From: an uncultured Pelagibacteraceae bacterium
GTDB taxonomy: Bacteria; Pseudomonadota; Alphaproteobacteria; Pelagibacterales; Pelagibacteraceae
Direction: 5' to 3'
DNA length: 64,000 nt
Assembly (NCBI GenBank): GCA_902617715.1
Contig: CACMXS010000001.1
Coordinates: forward strand, 1-64,000
The notes under the pieces were generated by a model, which was not told the DNA's origin, did no database searches, and worked only from the letters and a program-made list of their open reading frames with translations. Shown here in pieces: positions 51,547 to 59,786 of the stretch. How positions within the stretch are numbered: the stretch's first letter is position 1; every line of letters starts with the position of its first letter. The position numbers and the translations under genes are program-made.

Positions 51547-52506
51547 TTAACTGAATTTGAGTTTTTTATTATTCAATATTGCTCTAAACAAATTAATCAT
51601 TAAAGGAATTTTCTTTTTATCAATTTTTTTTAATATAAATGGTGCAATTTCTCTAACAAGTTGCTCTCCCTCGACAGTCTCATTTGGCATGAATTTTTTC
51701 TTTGCAATTTTAAATGTATAACCTTTACCTAAGTAACTTCCCATTTTACTATTTCGACCACCCGCTGCACTAACATATAAATCACCAGCTCCAGCAAGTC
51801 CTAGAGTAGTTTCTTCTTTACCTTTAAAATATTTAGTTAAAAATATCATTTCTAAAATTGATTTCTGAAATAAGTTAGATGAGGCATTTAAGCTTTGACC
51901 AGCACCAATTATCATTGAATATATATTTTTAATTGCAGAACACACCTCAACCCCAATGACATCTTTAGAAAATTCTGTAAGATAATATTTTGTTGAAATT
52001 CTTTTTCCAATTTTTTTTGCAAAATTGATGCTTTTATTTGCTATGACAACACTTGTTTGATTTTTTCTGGCTAATTCTTTTGCTAAACAAGGACCTTTTA
52101 AAACTGACACATTTTTTATTCCAGAGTTTCTTATTAAATTTTCTGAAATTGTTAAAATTTTCTTATCTTTAGATAAATATTTTAATCCTTTAGTAAGTAC
52201 TAAAACTGGAGTTTTTATCTTTTTATGTCTCAATTTTTTAGCAATAAAATTAATTCCGGGTAAACTTAATGCAATTACTAAAAGGTCAAATTTTTCCTCT
52301 AAAAGATCACTTGAAAATTTCCTAAATTTTAACTTACTCGGAAGTTTAATTTTTAACGCAGAATGAAACTTTTTTTTTGAGGATAAATCTTTTATAAATC
52401 TTTTTGAGTAAGGTTCAGTAATTGTTACATCATTTTTATTTTCAAGACATGGGATCGTAAAAGCAGAACCCATTGCACCACCACCAATTACCAAAATTTT
52501 TTTCAT
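51547..52506 (-). CDS. gpsA: glycerol-3-phosphate dehydrogenase (NAD(P)+), GpsA-like
   Basis: The 319-residue protein has the Rossmann motif ILVIGGGAMGSAFTIPCLEN, LTKGLKYLSKDKK, GPCLAKELARKNQTSVVIAN and AGAGDLYVSAAGGRNSKMGS, as in GpsA. It begins with GGGAMGSAF instead of GAGxWGxAL, and NAGDLYVSAAGGRN replaces the usual GLGDLVLTC, so it may be a specialised paralogue. Gene context (ADH, GATase) also departs from a typical housekeeping gpsA. Confidence 0.8.
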   Translation of the reverse strand: MKKILVIGGGAMGSAFTIPCLENKNDVTITEPYSKRFIKDLSSKKKFHSALKIKLPSKLKFRKFSSDLLEEKFDLLVIALSLPGINFIAKKLRHKKIKTPVLVLTKGLKYLSKDKKILTISENLIRNSGIKNVSVLKGPCLAKELARKNQTSVVIANKSINFAKKIGKRISTKYYLTEFSKDVIGVEVCSAIKNIYSMIIGAGQSLNASSNLFQKSILEMIFLTKYFKGKEETTLGLAGAGDLYVSAAGGRNSKMGSYLGKGYTFKIAKKKFMPNETVEGEQLVREIAPFILKKIDKKKIPLMINLFRAILNNKKLKFS

Positions 52507-52524
52507 ATGTTATTAGCTCAAAAA

Positions 52525-52548
52525 GTATGTGTTTAATACAACACATAC
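52525..52548. promoter_or_regulatory. 9-bp inverted repeat in the tmm/gpsA-like divergent region
   Basis: GTATGTGTT (52525-52533) and AACACATAC (52540-52548) are perfect inverted repeats around TAATAC, a typical dimeric-regulator operator size. Its left half with flanks (AGTATGTGTTTAA, 52524-52536) recurs with one change at 59718-59730 in front of tmoX, which suggests a shared regulator. Confidence 0.5.
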
Positions 52549-52652
52549 GAGAGAAAGTAATCTCAAATAATCCCAGTTATTTTGTAATATTTTATTTTAA
52601 ATTCGCAATTTTGTTAGTAAAATAATTTTACAAATTAAAATTTGGTAACTTA

Positions 52653-53984
52653 ATGACAAAAGTAGCAATAATAGGAGCTGGACCATGTGGATTGTCTATG
52701 CTCAGAGCATTTGAATTAGCAGAAAAAAATAGTGAAAAAATCCCTGAAATAGTTTGTTTTGAAAAACAAGAGGACTGGGGAGGTTTATGGAACTATAACT
52801 GGAGAACTGGTTCTGATCAGTATGGAGATCCTGTGCATAACAGTATGTACAGATATCTATGGTCAAATGGACCAAAAGAATGTTTAGAATTTGCAGATTA
52901 TTCATTTGATGAACATTTTGGAAAAGCTATTCCTTCTTTTCCTCCTAGAGCAGTTTTGTATGACTACATCATTGGAAGAGTAAGCAAAGGAAAATTAAAA
53001 AGTAAAATCAAATTCAACACTAGAGTAGTAAATACAATTTATAAAAATGATAAATTTGAAGTTAGTTATCAAGATAAAGTTAACGATATAGTATTAAAAG
53101 ATAATTTCGATTTTGTAGTAGTTTCCACTGGACATTTTTCTGTTCCTTACATTCCAGAGTATGAAGGGATGAATTCTTTTCCTGGAAGAATTATGCATTC
53201 CCATGATTTTAGAGATGCAGAAGAATTTAGAAATAAGAATGTAATAGTTCTAGGCAGTAGTTATTCTGCTGAAGATGTGGCGCTTCAATGTAATAAGTAT
53301 GGTGCTAAAAGTGTAACCATTGGATACAGACATAATCCCATGGGATTTAAGTGGCCGAAAGGAATGAAAGAAGTTCATTACTTAGATAGACTAGAGGGGA
53401 AAAAAGCAATTTTTAAAGATGGTACAGAGCAAGAAGCTGATGTTGTAATTTTATGTACTGGGTACCTTCATCATTTTCCTTTTTTAGAGGAAAATTTACA
53501 GTTAAAAACTAGAAACAGACTGTATCCACCAAAGTTATATAAAGGTGTGATTTGGCAAAATAACCACAAACTTTTATATCTTGGTATGCAAGATCAGTTT
53601 CACACATTTAATATGTTTGACTGTCAGGCTTGGTACGCAAGAGATGTTATAATGAATAAGATTAAAATTCCAAATGATAAAGAAATCGAAAGTGATATTA
53701 ATAAATGGGTTGCTATGGAAGAAAAATTAGAAAATCCAGATCAAATGATTGATTTTCAAACTGAATATACAAAAGAGCTTCATGAAATGTCAGATTATCC
53801 TAAAATTGATTTTGAATTAATTAGAAAACATTTTAAAGAATGGGAACATCATAAAGTAGAGGATATTTTAACTTATAGAAACAAATCTTTTTCTTCACCT
53901 GTAACAGGTTCTGTTGCCCCAATTCACCATACTCCATGGGCAACTGCTATGGATGACTCATTAAAAACTTTTTTAGATAAATAA
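52653..53984 (+). CDS. tmm: trimethylamine monooxygenase (flavin-containing monooxygenase)
   Basis: Tmm oxidises trimethylamine to TMAO with FAD and NADPH. The 443-residue protein has the FAD motif VAIIGAGPCGLSML (residues 4-17), the FMO identifying sequence FPGRIMHSHDF (176-186) and the NADPH motif VIVLGSSYSAEDVA (197-210). The length and the VPYIPEYEGMNSF region match bacterial Tmm. The next genes are the TMAO transporter and demethylase, which confirms the pathway. It stands eight bases from the convergent tmoW stop. Confidence 0.93.
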   Translation: MTKVAIIGAGPCGLSMLRAFELAEKNSEKIPEIVCFEKQEDWGGLWNYNWRTGSDQYGDPVHNSMYRYLWSNGPKECLEFADYSFDEHFGKAIPSFPPRAVLYDYIIGRVSKGKLKSKIKFNTRVVNTIYKNDKFEVSYQDKVNDIVLKDNFDFVVVSTGHFSVPYIPEYEGMNSFPGRIMHSHDFRDAEEFRNKNVIVLGSSYSAEDVALQCNKYGAKSVTIGYRHNPMGFKWPKGMKEVHYLDRLEGKKAIFKDGTEQEADVVILCTGYLHHFPFLEENLQLKTRNRLYPPKLYKGVIWQNNHKLLYLGMQDQFHTFNMFDCQAWYARDVIMNKIKIPNDKEIESDINKWVAMEEKLENPDQMIDFQTEYTKELHEMSDYPKIDFELIRKHFKEWEHHKVEDILTYRNKSFSSPVTGSVAPIHHTPWATAMDDSLKTFLDK

Positions 53985-53991
53985 ATTAGAA

Positions 53992-56145
53992 TTAATCAAT
54001 ACCTAGATGTTTTTTTCTTTTTTGAACGTAAGCTCTAATTAAGTTATCAAATATCAAAGCTATGAAAGCTACACATATACCAAGTGTTAATCCAATACCT
54101 GCACCTTTTTTATCTGATAATGCTTTTAAAATATATTGACCTAAATCCTCTGTTCCAATGAATGCTCCAATGATTACCATAAATAAAGCAAATACAATTG
54201 TTTGATTAATACCAAGCATCATATGCGGGAATGCTAAAGGAAATTCTATTTTTGTTAATCTTTGAAACTTATTTACACCCGACATGGTCGCTGCATCATG
54301 TAAGCCAGCTGGAACACTTCTAAGTCCTTCGATTGTATATCTGGTTGCAGGTATAGTTGCGTAGACTATAACTGCTATTAATACAGATGTATCAGTTATA
54401 CCAAATAACATCATTACAGGTATCAAATATACAAATGATGGGAATGTTTGAAAAATATCACATACACCCAACATAAAATTGGCTGAATGTTTATTTTGAA
54501 AACATAAAGTTCCAACAGTAAATCCGATAATACAAGAAACAATTACTCCAAAGGTTGCCATGTATGCTGTAACTAAAGCCCTATCCCACCAAGGACTAAA
54601 TGCGATAAATAAAGTTAAAGCACAAACCACTAGGGCAGAACGTAAACCTCCAATTAAATATCCTGCACCAACAACTAAAACTATTGTAGCAATTGCTGGC
54701 ATCCTTAAATACAGCGCTCTCATTGGTTGAAGCACCTCTTTAATTAACCAGGTGTTAAATGCTTTGATATATACGAAGAAAGTATCAAAAATCCAATCAA
54801 CACCTTTATTCCAAAAATCAGCAGTTGATATTCCTTTGTTGTGTGGAATCTCAAACAAATAATTGAATGTGCCTTTAAATAAAAATGTTCCAACATAAGC
54901 AAGTATTATTCCAATCACTACTGTTGCAGCAAAAAATAGTAAATTTTTATTTCTTTGATAAAATGTTAGGTTACCAAAATAATCTTCTTGTTTATTAGCC
55001 CAAGCCAATGACATCTTATCTAATAAAATTGCAATTAAGCTGATACATAAGCCTGCCTCTAGAGCTAATCCAATGTTTAATTGGTTTAATGCTAATAATA
55101 AATTAAATCCTAAACCTTTTGCACCAATAAAAGCTGAAATAACTGCCATCGAAAAACACACCATGATGACTTGGTTTACTCCAATTAAAATATCTCTTCT
55201 AGCAGTTGGAATTAATACTTTAAACATTAATTGAAAATTATTACATCCACTCATTCTGCCAGCTTCAATAACTTCTGGTGGTACAGCTCTTAAACCTAAT
55301 ATAGTTAACAATATCATAGGTGGAATAGCCACAACCATAGTTATGATTACTGCAGCATGGTCACCAACACCAAAAAGAACTAACGCAGGAACTAATACTG
55401 CGTATTGAGGCATCGTCTGCATTACTAATAATATTGGATATAGAGCTTTTTCAATACGTTTGCTTTTAAATGCTGCTATTCCTAAGCCTAGGCCAAAAAT
55501 AAATGACAGTGGTGCCGCAACTAATATGAATGAAAGAGTTTGCATTGAGGGTTTCCATTGACCAAAAAGAGAGATGTAAATCATGGTCAAACCTGCAAAT
55601 AAAGCTAAACCTTTTCCGCTAAGTTTATAAGAAAGTAAAGCTGCACCTGCTGCTACAATAGTCCAAGGCAAACCAGGTAATTCTGCCCAAGGGTTTTTGT
55701 CTATCCAATCCCAACTTGTAAAAGCTACAATCGTTTCAAGACCACCTAATAAAATTTCTCTTATTAATTCTATTAAAAAAGTCATGAATGCTGTTAAATT
55801 TCTACTTATTTGTAAAACTATAGGGCGACTTTTAAATTCTTGAGTATCTTCATTCCAAACTTCAATTGGCATCCATTCGTTCATTAAAAAAAATAAAGAA
55901 TCGTTTATCCAAATAGGCAACCATCCAAGTAATGGAGGCAATCTCCAAAAAACATCAAAAGCATAGTATCTTACTTCTTTACCCAAAAATACATAACTAC
56001 TCTGATTAGGATCTTTTACGAATTCTGCTTGACCTCGGATAAATTTATATGTTTCAGGAACTTCAATTGCAAAACATAAAGCAAAAAATACAACTAATAA
56101 AAATAACCATTGAAATGTTTTTGGATATTTCTTTAAAAGTTCCAT
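53992..56145 (-). CDS. tmoW: TMAO (betaine-type) ABC transporter permease, fused dimer
   Basis: The 717-residue protein has about 13-14 helices and two ProW/OpuAB-type permease domains, near residues 200-390 and 510-705. EAA loops appear as EAGRMSGCNNFQLMFKVLIPT and DAATMSGVNKFQRLTKIEFP. It is located between tmm and tmoV, which makes TMAO the most likely substrate; glycine betaine is the alternative because the family is shared. It follows tmoV by two bases. Confidence 0.88.
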   Translation of the reverse strand: MELLKKYPKTFQWLFLLVVFFALCFAIEVPETYKFIRGQAEFVKDPNQSSYVFLGKEVRYYAFDVFWRLPPLLGWLPIWINDSLFFLMNEWMPIEVWNEDTQEFKSRPIVLQISRNLTAFMTFLIELIREILLGGLETIVAFTSWDWIDKNPWAELPGLPWTIVAAGAALLSYKLSGKGLALFAGLTMIYISLFGQWKPSMQTLSFILVAAPLSFIFGLGLGIAAFKSKRIEKALYPILLVMQTMPQYAVLVPALVLFGVGDHAAVIITMVVAIPPMILLTILGLRAVPPEVIEAGRMSGCNNFQLMFKVLIPTARRDILIGVNQVIMVCFSMAVISAFIGAKGLGFNLLLALNQLNIGLALEAGLCISLIAILLDKMSLAWANKQEDYFGNLTFYQRNKNLLFFAATVVIGIILAYVGTFLFKGTFNYLFEIPHNKGISTADFWNKGVDWIFDTFFVYIKAFNTWLIKEVLQPMRALYLRMPAIATIVLVVGAGYLIGGLRSALVVCALTLFIAFSPWWDRALVTAYMATFGVIVSCIIGFTVGTLCFQNKHSANFMLGVCDIFQTFPSFVYLIPVMMLFGITDTSVLIAVIVYATIPATRYTIEGLRSVPAGLHDAATMSGVNKFQRLTKIEFPLAFPHMMLGINQTIVFALFMVIIGAFIGTEDLGQYILKALSDKKGAGIGLTLGICVAFIALIFDNLIRAYVQKRKKHLGID

Positions 56146-56147
56146 AA

Positions 56148-57176
56148 TTAATTGTTATTTTTTCTTCCTCCAAAAACTGTATTGATTATTTTAGTTGGGT
56201 TAATAGAGCCAATAATATTTTTATCTTTATCAATTACCGCAACTGTTTTTTCTTGGGTAAGAATTTTTTCAGCAACGTTTTCTATAATTTCATCTTTTGA
56301 AACTTTTAAATCACCAAGATTTTCTTTAGATGTATCCATTACATCCTCAATTAATAACACTTTTTCTCTAGGTACTTCTTCTGTGAACTTTCTTACGTAT
56401 TCAGTTGCTGGATTTAATACTATATTAGCTGGAGTATCTAATTGCTCAATTATACCATCCTTCATAATTGCAATACGGTCGGCAAGTTTTAAAGCTTCGT
56501 CAAAATCATGAGTAATAAACATAATTGTTTTTTGTAGCTTTTCTTGAAGTCTTAAAAACTCATCTTGCATTTCTTTTCTAATCAACGGATCTAAAGCAGA
56601 GAAAGGTTCATCTAAAAACCATATATCCGGTTCTACAGCTAATGATCTTGCAATTCCTACTCTTTGTTGTTGTCCTCCTGATAGCTCTCGTGGAAAATAA
56701 TTTTCTCTGCCATCAAGTCCAACCAACTTAACCATGTCCATTGCTTTATTTATGCTATCCTCAGTTTTGACACCTTTAATTTGAAGTGGAAAAGCTATAT
56801 TTTCAACTACAGTTTTGTGTGGAAGCAGAGCAAAACTTTGAAAAACCATTCCCATCTTATTTCTTCTTAGATCAATAAGGTCTTTGTTGTTTAATTGTAA
56901 TAAATCTTGGCCTTCTATAAAAATTTTTCCACCTGTTGCATCAGTTAATCTAGAAATACATCGTAATAAAGTTGATTTTCCCGAACCAGACAAACCCATA
57001 ACAACCAGCATCTCTCCTTTAGAAACTTCAAATGAAGCATTATTAACTCCTACGATACATCCATTTTCTTGAAAGGTTTTAGCATCAACATTACCATTTG
57101 AATCTTTAAGCATTTTTTCAGCATTTGCTCCGAAAATTTTATAAACATTTTCACATTTGATTACTGGTTCAGACAT
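56148..57176 (-). CDS. tmoV: TMAO (betaine-type) ABC transporter ATP-binding protein
   Basis: The 342-residue ATPase has Walker A GLSGSGKST (61-69), signature LSGGQQQRVGIARSL and Walker B DIWFLDEPFSALDP, then a C-terminal region (about residues 285-342, KTVAVIDKDKNIIGSI) like part of a CBS domain. It is of the ProV/OpuAA type with an N-terminal extension. The permease gene follows directly. Confidence 0.9.
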   Translation of the reverse strand: MSEPVIKCENVYKIFGANAEKMLKDSNGNVDAKTFQENGCIVGVNNASFEVSKGEMLVVMGLSGSGKSTLLRCISRLTDATGGKIFIEGQDLLQLNNKDLIDLRRNKMGMVFQSFALLPHKTVVENIAFPLQIKGVKTEDSINKAMDMVKLVGLDGRENYFPRELSGGQQQRVGIARSLAVEPDIWFLDEPFSALDPLIRKEMQDEFLRLQEKLQKTIMFITHDFDEALKLADRIAIMKDGIIEQLDTPANIVLNPATEYVRKFTEEVPREKVLLIEDVMDTSKENLGDLKVSKDEIIENVAEKILTQEKTVAVIDKDKNIIGSINPTKIINTVFGGRKNNN

Positions 57177-57242
57177 AGATTCCTAATTAAGTTATATGAA
57201 ATTAAGATAAAATTAAATCCATAATATTAATATTTTTCCTCC

Positions 57243-57794
57243 TTAAAAATTTTTAATATAGTAAACCCTAGTATCAATTCCTGTGCTTAAAAAACTTAAT
57301 GCTTCGCCACTAACAGATATTGATTCATTCACTCCAACATTATCTCCACTTACTGTAAAACCTGCATAACATTTATTTTTCTCTTCATCCCACTTAACAA
57401 AAGTTTCATCGATTTTATTCCCATTAATTGTGTAGATTTCGTGTGCTCTAAAATTTAAAAAATTTGCACCCATAATTGCTCTTTGAGGAATGAGTTTTGT
57501 TGCTTTACAAACTTGTTCATATACTTCATCTGTTAATTTATAATGATCAGTACCGTCAAAAGTTACTAATATTCCTGAAGGTAATTTAGATATTAATTCA
57601 CTTAATTTTTTTTCTTCCGCAATTCTTTCTTCTTCCAATTTCATTTTTCTTACAAGCTCATCACCACCACCAAACATAATATTTAAAACTGAAAATGAAA
57701 AAAATATAATTAGAACTATTAGTACCAAACCTCCAAATTGTTTTACAGTTTCTGGTAAATCCTTAATCTTATTTAAATAATTTTCTTTTGACAT
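57243..57794 (-). CDS. membrane-anchored protein of unknown function
   Basis: I start at ATG 57794, which overlaps the MORN gene stop by one base and gives 183 residues. There is one membrane helix (residues 20-38, GGLVLIVLIIFFSFSVL), then a charged coiled stretch (MKLEEERIAEEKKLSEL) and a C-terminal domain with YEQVCKATKLIPQRA and YAGFTVSGDNVGV. I recognise no family. It sits between the TMAO permease/ATPase genes and the binding-protein gene. Confidence 0.68.
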   Translation of the reverse strand: MSKENYLNKIKDLPETVKQFGGLVLIVLIIFFSFSVLNIMFGGGDELVRKMKLEEERIAEEKKLSELISKLPSGILVTFDGTDHYKLTDEVYEQVCKATKLIPQRAIMGANFLNFRAHEIYTINGNKIDETFVKWDEEKNKCYAGFTVSGDNVGVNESISVSGEALSFLSTGIDTRVYYIKNF

Positions 57795-58171
57795 TATTCT
57801 TGTAGCTTTCCATTTTTCCATGTGCCTGATTTCTGTGTTCCATCTGATGAGGTAAAAGTTCCTGTTCCATTCATAAATCCTTTTGCCCATTCACCTTCAT
57901 AAGTTGAGCCATCAGGAAAAGTTAAAACACCTACTCCACTCCATTCACTGTTTTTAAACTCACCCTTGTAGATGTATCCGTTGGGCCAAGTTTCAACTCC
58001 TTGACCATTTTTTTTTGTTCCTACCCATTCACCTTCGTAAGTAGTCTTATCTGTATAAACCCATTTACCAAAACCATTTTCACAATTACCTTCTTTGCAA
58101 CCAGTACTTCGTGCTAATGCAACTGATGAAATGAGCAAACATAAAATTATGCTGAGAAGGTATTTTTTCAT
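57794..58171 (-). CDS. secreted MORN-repeat protein
   Basis: The 125-residue protein has a signal peptide (MKKYLLSIILCLLISSVALA) and four MORN repeats of the YxGEWxxxxxxGxG form (YEGEWVGTKKNGQGV, YKGEFKNSEWSGVGV, YEGEWAKGFMNGTG and a final SGTWKNGKL). MORN sheets bind membranes or partner proteins. It overlaps the following membrane-protein gene by one base, so both may act together at the membrane. Confidence 0.85.
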   Translation of the reverse strand: MKKYLLSIILCLLISSVALARSTGCKEGNCENGFGKWVYTDKTTYEGEWVGTKKNGQGVETWPNGYIYKGEFKNSEWSGVGVLTFPDGSTYEGEWAKGFMNGTGTFTSSDGTQKSGTWKNGKLQE

Positions 58172-58205
58172 AACAACACTTTACACAAAATTTTCTAAAA
58201 AAAAA

Positions 58206-58667
58206 TTAGACTTTTTGGTCATGTTTAGTACATGAATATATTGAAATATATTTTTCTGCATTTTCACTTTTTATATTTTTTGTAATTTCATGAATCAATT
58301 CTCCTGTTTTTCTGGTAATTATGCCTGACTCTGAATAATTTTTTTCTTGATCAATCGACTTAAATAAAACTACATCTTTATTCACAACTTTTACATTTAA
58401 TTTTGCTGACTCTGAAAGAAACAGTGACAATCCTTTAATTAAAAGTGTCTCTGGTTTTTTTGACTGTATTTCAAATTCATCCAAACCTTTTTCATTCAAA
58501 TCTTTAGCTAAAAAAGTTTGATAATTATATTCTGAATTTTTAATTATTTTTTTATCTAAATCACAGACAAACTTAAGATCAATATTTTCATTAATACTCA
58601 CATCTTTTGCAAAAGTTTGATTAAAAAATAATAAACTAATGAATATACTTAAAAAATATCTAATCAT
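58206..58667 (-). CDS. secreted protein of unknown function
   Basis: The 153-residue protein has a signal peptide (MIRYFLSIFISLLFFNQTFA) and a mature part with one Cys near the start (LKFVCDLDKKI) and one near the end (IYSCTKHDQ), a likely disulfide. I recognise no family. A strong terminator of the upstream tmoX gene lies just before it, so it needs its own promoter. Confidence 0.68.
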   Translation of the reverse strand: MIRYFLSIFISLLFFNQTFAKDVSINENIDLKFVCDLDKKIIKNSEYNYQTFLAKDLNEKGLDEFEIQSKKPETLLIKGLSLFLSESAKLNVKVVNKDVVLFKSIDQEKNYSESGIITRKTGELIHEITKNIKSENAEKYISIYSCTKHDQKV

Positions 58668-58678
58668 TAAATTTTTCC

Positions 58679-58714
58679 TAAAAAAAAATCTCCCCCAACA
58701 TTGTTGGGAGAGAT
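58679..58714 (-). terminator. intrinsic terminator after tmoX
   Basis: On the minus strand a 12-bp stem (58714-58703 with 58699-58688, one U.G pair, loop of three) is followed by a run of eight or more T. The G.U pair and the T run place it on the minus strand. It separates the abundant binding-protein message from the genes below. Confidence 0.88.
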
Positions 58715-58738
58715 CTAAAGATTTAATCGCTTTTAACC

Positions 58739-59686
58739 TTATTTAGTAAAAGCTTTCCAAACTTTCTTATTATCTTTCAGCCATTTTTTAGCTGCATCTT
58801 CATGAGTCATTTTGTCAATGTCAACTAAAGCTGCCATTGCACCAATTTGACTTGTTGTGAAAGAAAGTTTTTTGAACATAGCTGCTGCTTTTGGATGAGT
58901 TTTTGGAAAATCAGCGTTAACTGCTTTTTTCAAATAACCATCCGGCGAACCACATTTTCCATCCCCACCATCTTCAGGTCTGCAACCTGCTGTGTATGGA
59001 GGAAAGTCGATAAATGTAAAACCAGCACCATCTGTAAAGTTAGGTGTCCAGTTAAAGATGATTGTTCCTCTTCCTTCTTTTTCAGCTGCTGCTAACTCTG
59101 CCCAAAGTGCATCGGCACTTCCAGCAAATTTAACCCACCAAAGATTTCCCAAACCTAAAGCGTCAACCCTTTGTGGAATTAAATCACCATGCCAAGTTTG
59201 TGGACCTTCCAACATTCTTCCTTTTCCATCTGGAGAGTCAGGTGTTGTAAAGTTTTTAGCACAGTCAGGATTTTTTAAAGCAGTCCAGTCTGGTAATCCA
59301 GGACATAATCCTTTTTCAGCAACCCAGTTTGGATATCCCATATCTTCAAGTGTTCTTGCTTCATGGTCACCCCAGTCTAACAATCCACCTTTATCCAAAG
59401 CAGTTGTGAAAGATTTACCAAAAGCAGACTCCCATACTTCATGAGATAAAGTTACGTCACCAATTCTTATTGACTCGTAAACTGCTTGAGAGTCAGCGTT
59501 AACATATTTAACATTATTTCCCATATCTTCCATAATTCCACCAATAACGTAAGCCATTACAATTTGGCTTGACCAGTTATGTGTTGGGATCACGATGGGT
59601 TTTTTGCTATCTGCTGCATTTGATATCCCAGTAAAACTTACTACTGAAATTATCATTGCAGATATTAATGATATTATTTTTCGCAT
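58739..59686 (-). CDS. tmoX: TMAO ABC transporter substrate-binding protein
   Basis: The 315-residue protein has a signal peptide (MRKIISLISAMIISVVSFTG, cleavage after SNA) and an OpuAC-type fold: PIVIPTHNWSSQIVMAYVIG, HEVWESAFGKSFTTALDKG and GTIIFNWTPNF. The aromatic residues W33, W91, W142 region and WTPNF are of the kind that cage trimethylammonium groups; exact ligand residues were not modelled. AAGGGGA precedes the start. The divergent tdm gene supports TMAO as ligand; glycine betaine is the alternative. Confidence 0.88.
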   Translation of the reverse strand: MRKIISLISAMIISVVSFTGISNAADSKKPIVIPTHNWSSQIVMAYVIGGIMEDMGNNVKYVNADSQAVYESIRIGDVTLSHEVWESAFGKSFTTALDKGGLLDWGDHEARTLEDMGYPNWVAEKGLCPGLPDWTALKNPDCAKNFTTPDSPDGKGRMLEGPQTWHGDLIPQRVDALGLGNLWWVKFAGSADALWAELAAAEKEGRGTIIFNWTPNFTDGAGFTFIDFPPYTAGCRPEDGGDGKCGSPDGYLKKAVNADFPKTHPKAAAMFKKLSFTTSQIGAMAALVDIDKMTHEDAAKKWLKDNKKVWKAFTK

Positions 59687-59715
59687 TTATTCCCCTTTCT
59701 TAATATTAAGTGTGA

Positions 59716-59746
59716 ATAGTATGTGCTTAAGTAAAATGATAGTCAA
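59716..59746 (-). promoter_or_regulatory. candidate tmoX promoter
   Basis: The minus strand reads TTGACT (59746-59741), a 19-base spacer, then TACTAT (59721-59716), about 30 bases before the tmoX ATG. The spacer is two longer than ideal. The AGTATGTGCTTAA motif (59718-59730) overlaps the -10, a good place for a repressor or activator. Confidence 0.4.
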
Positions 59747-59786
59747 CCACTAGATATTTATATATTATAACAATAGATTATAAAAA

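Noticed and set aside
53992..59686. Annotating the ABC genes as glycine betaine proXWV
   Set aside because: The family is the same, but the flanking tmm and tdm genes make TMAO the more likely substrate, so tmoXWV was used with the alternative stated.
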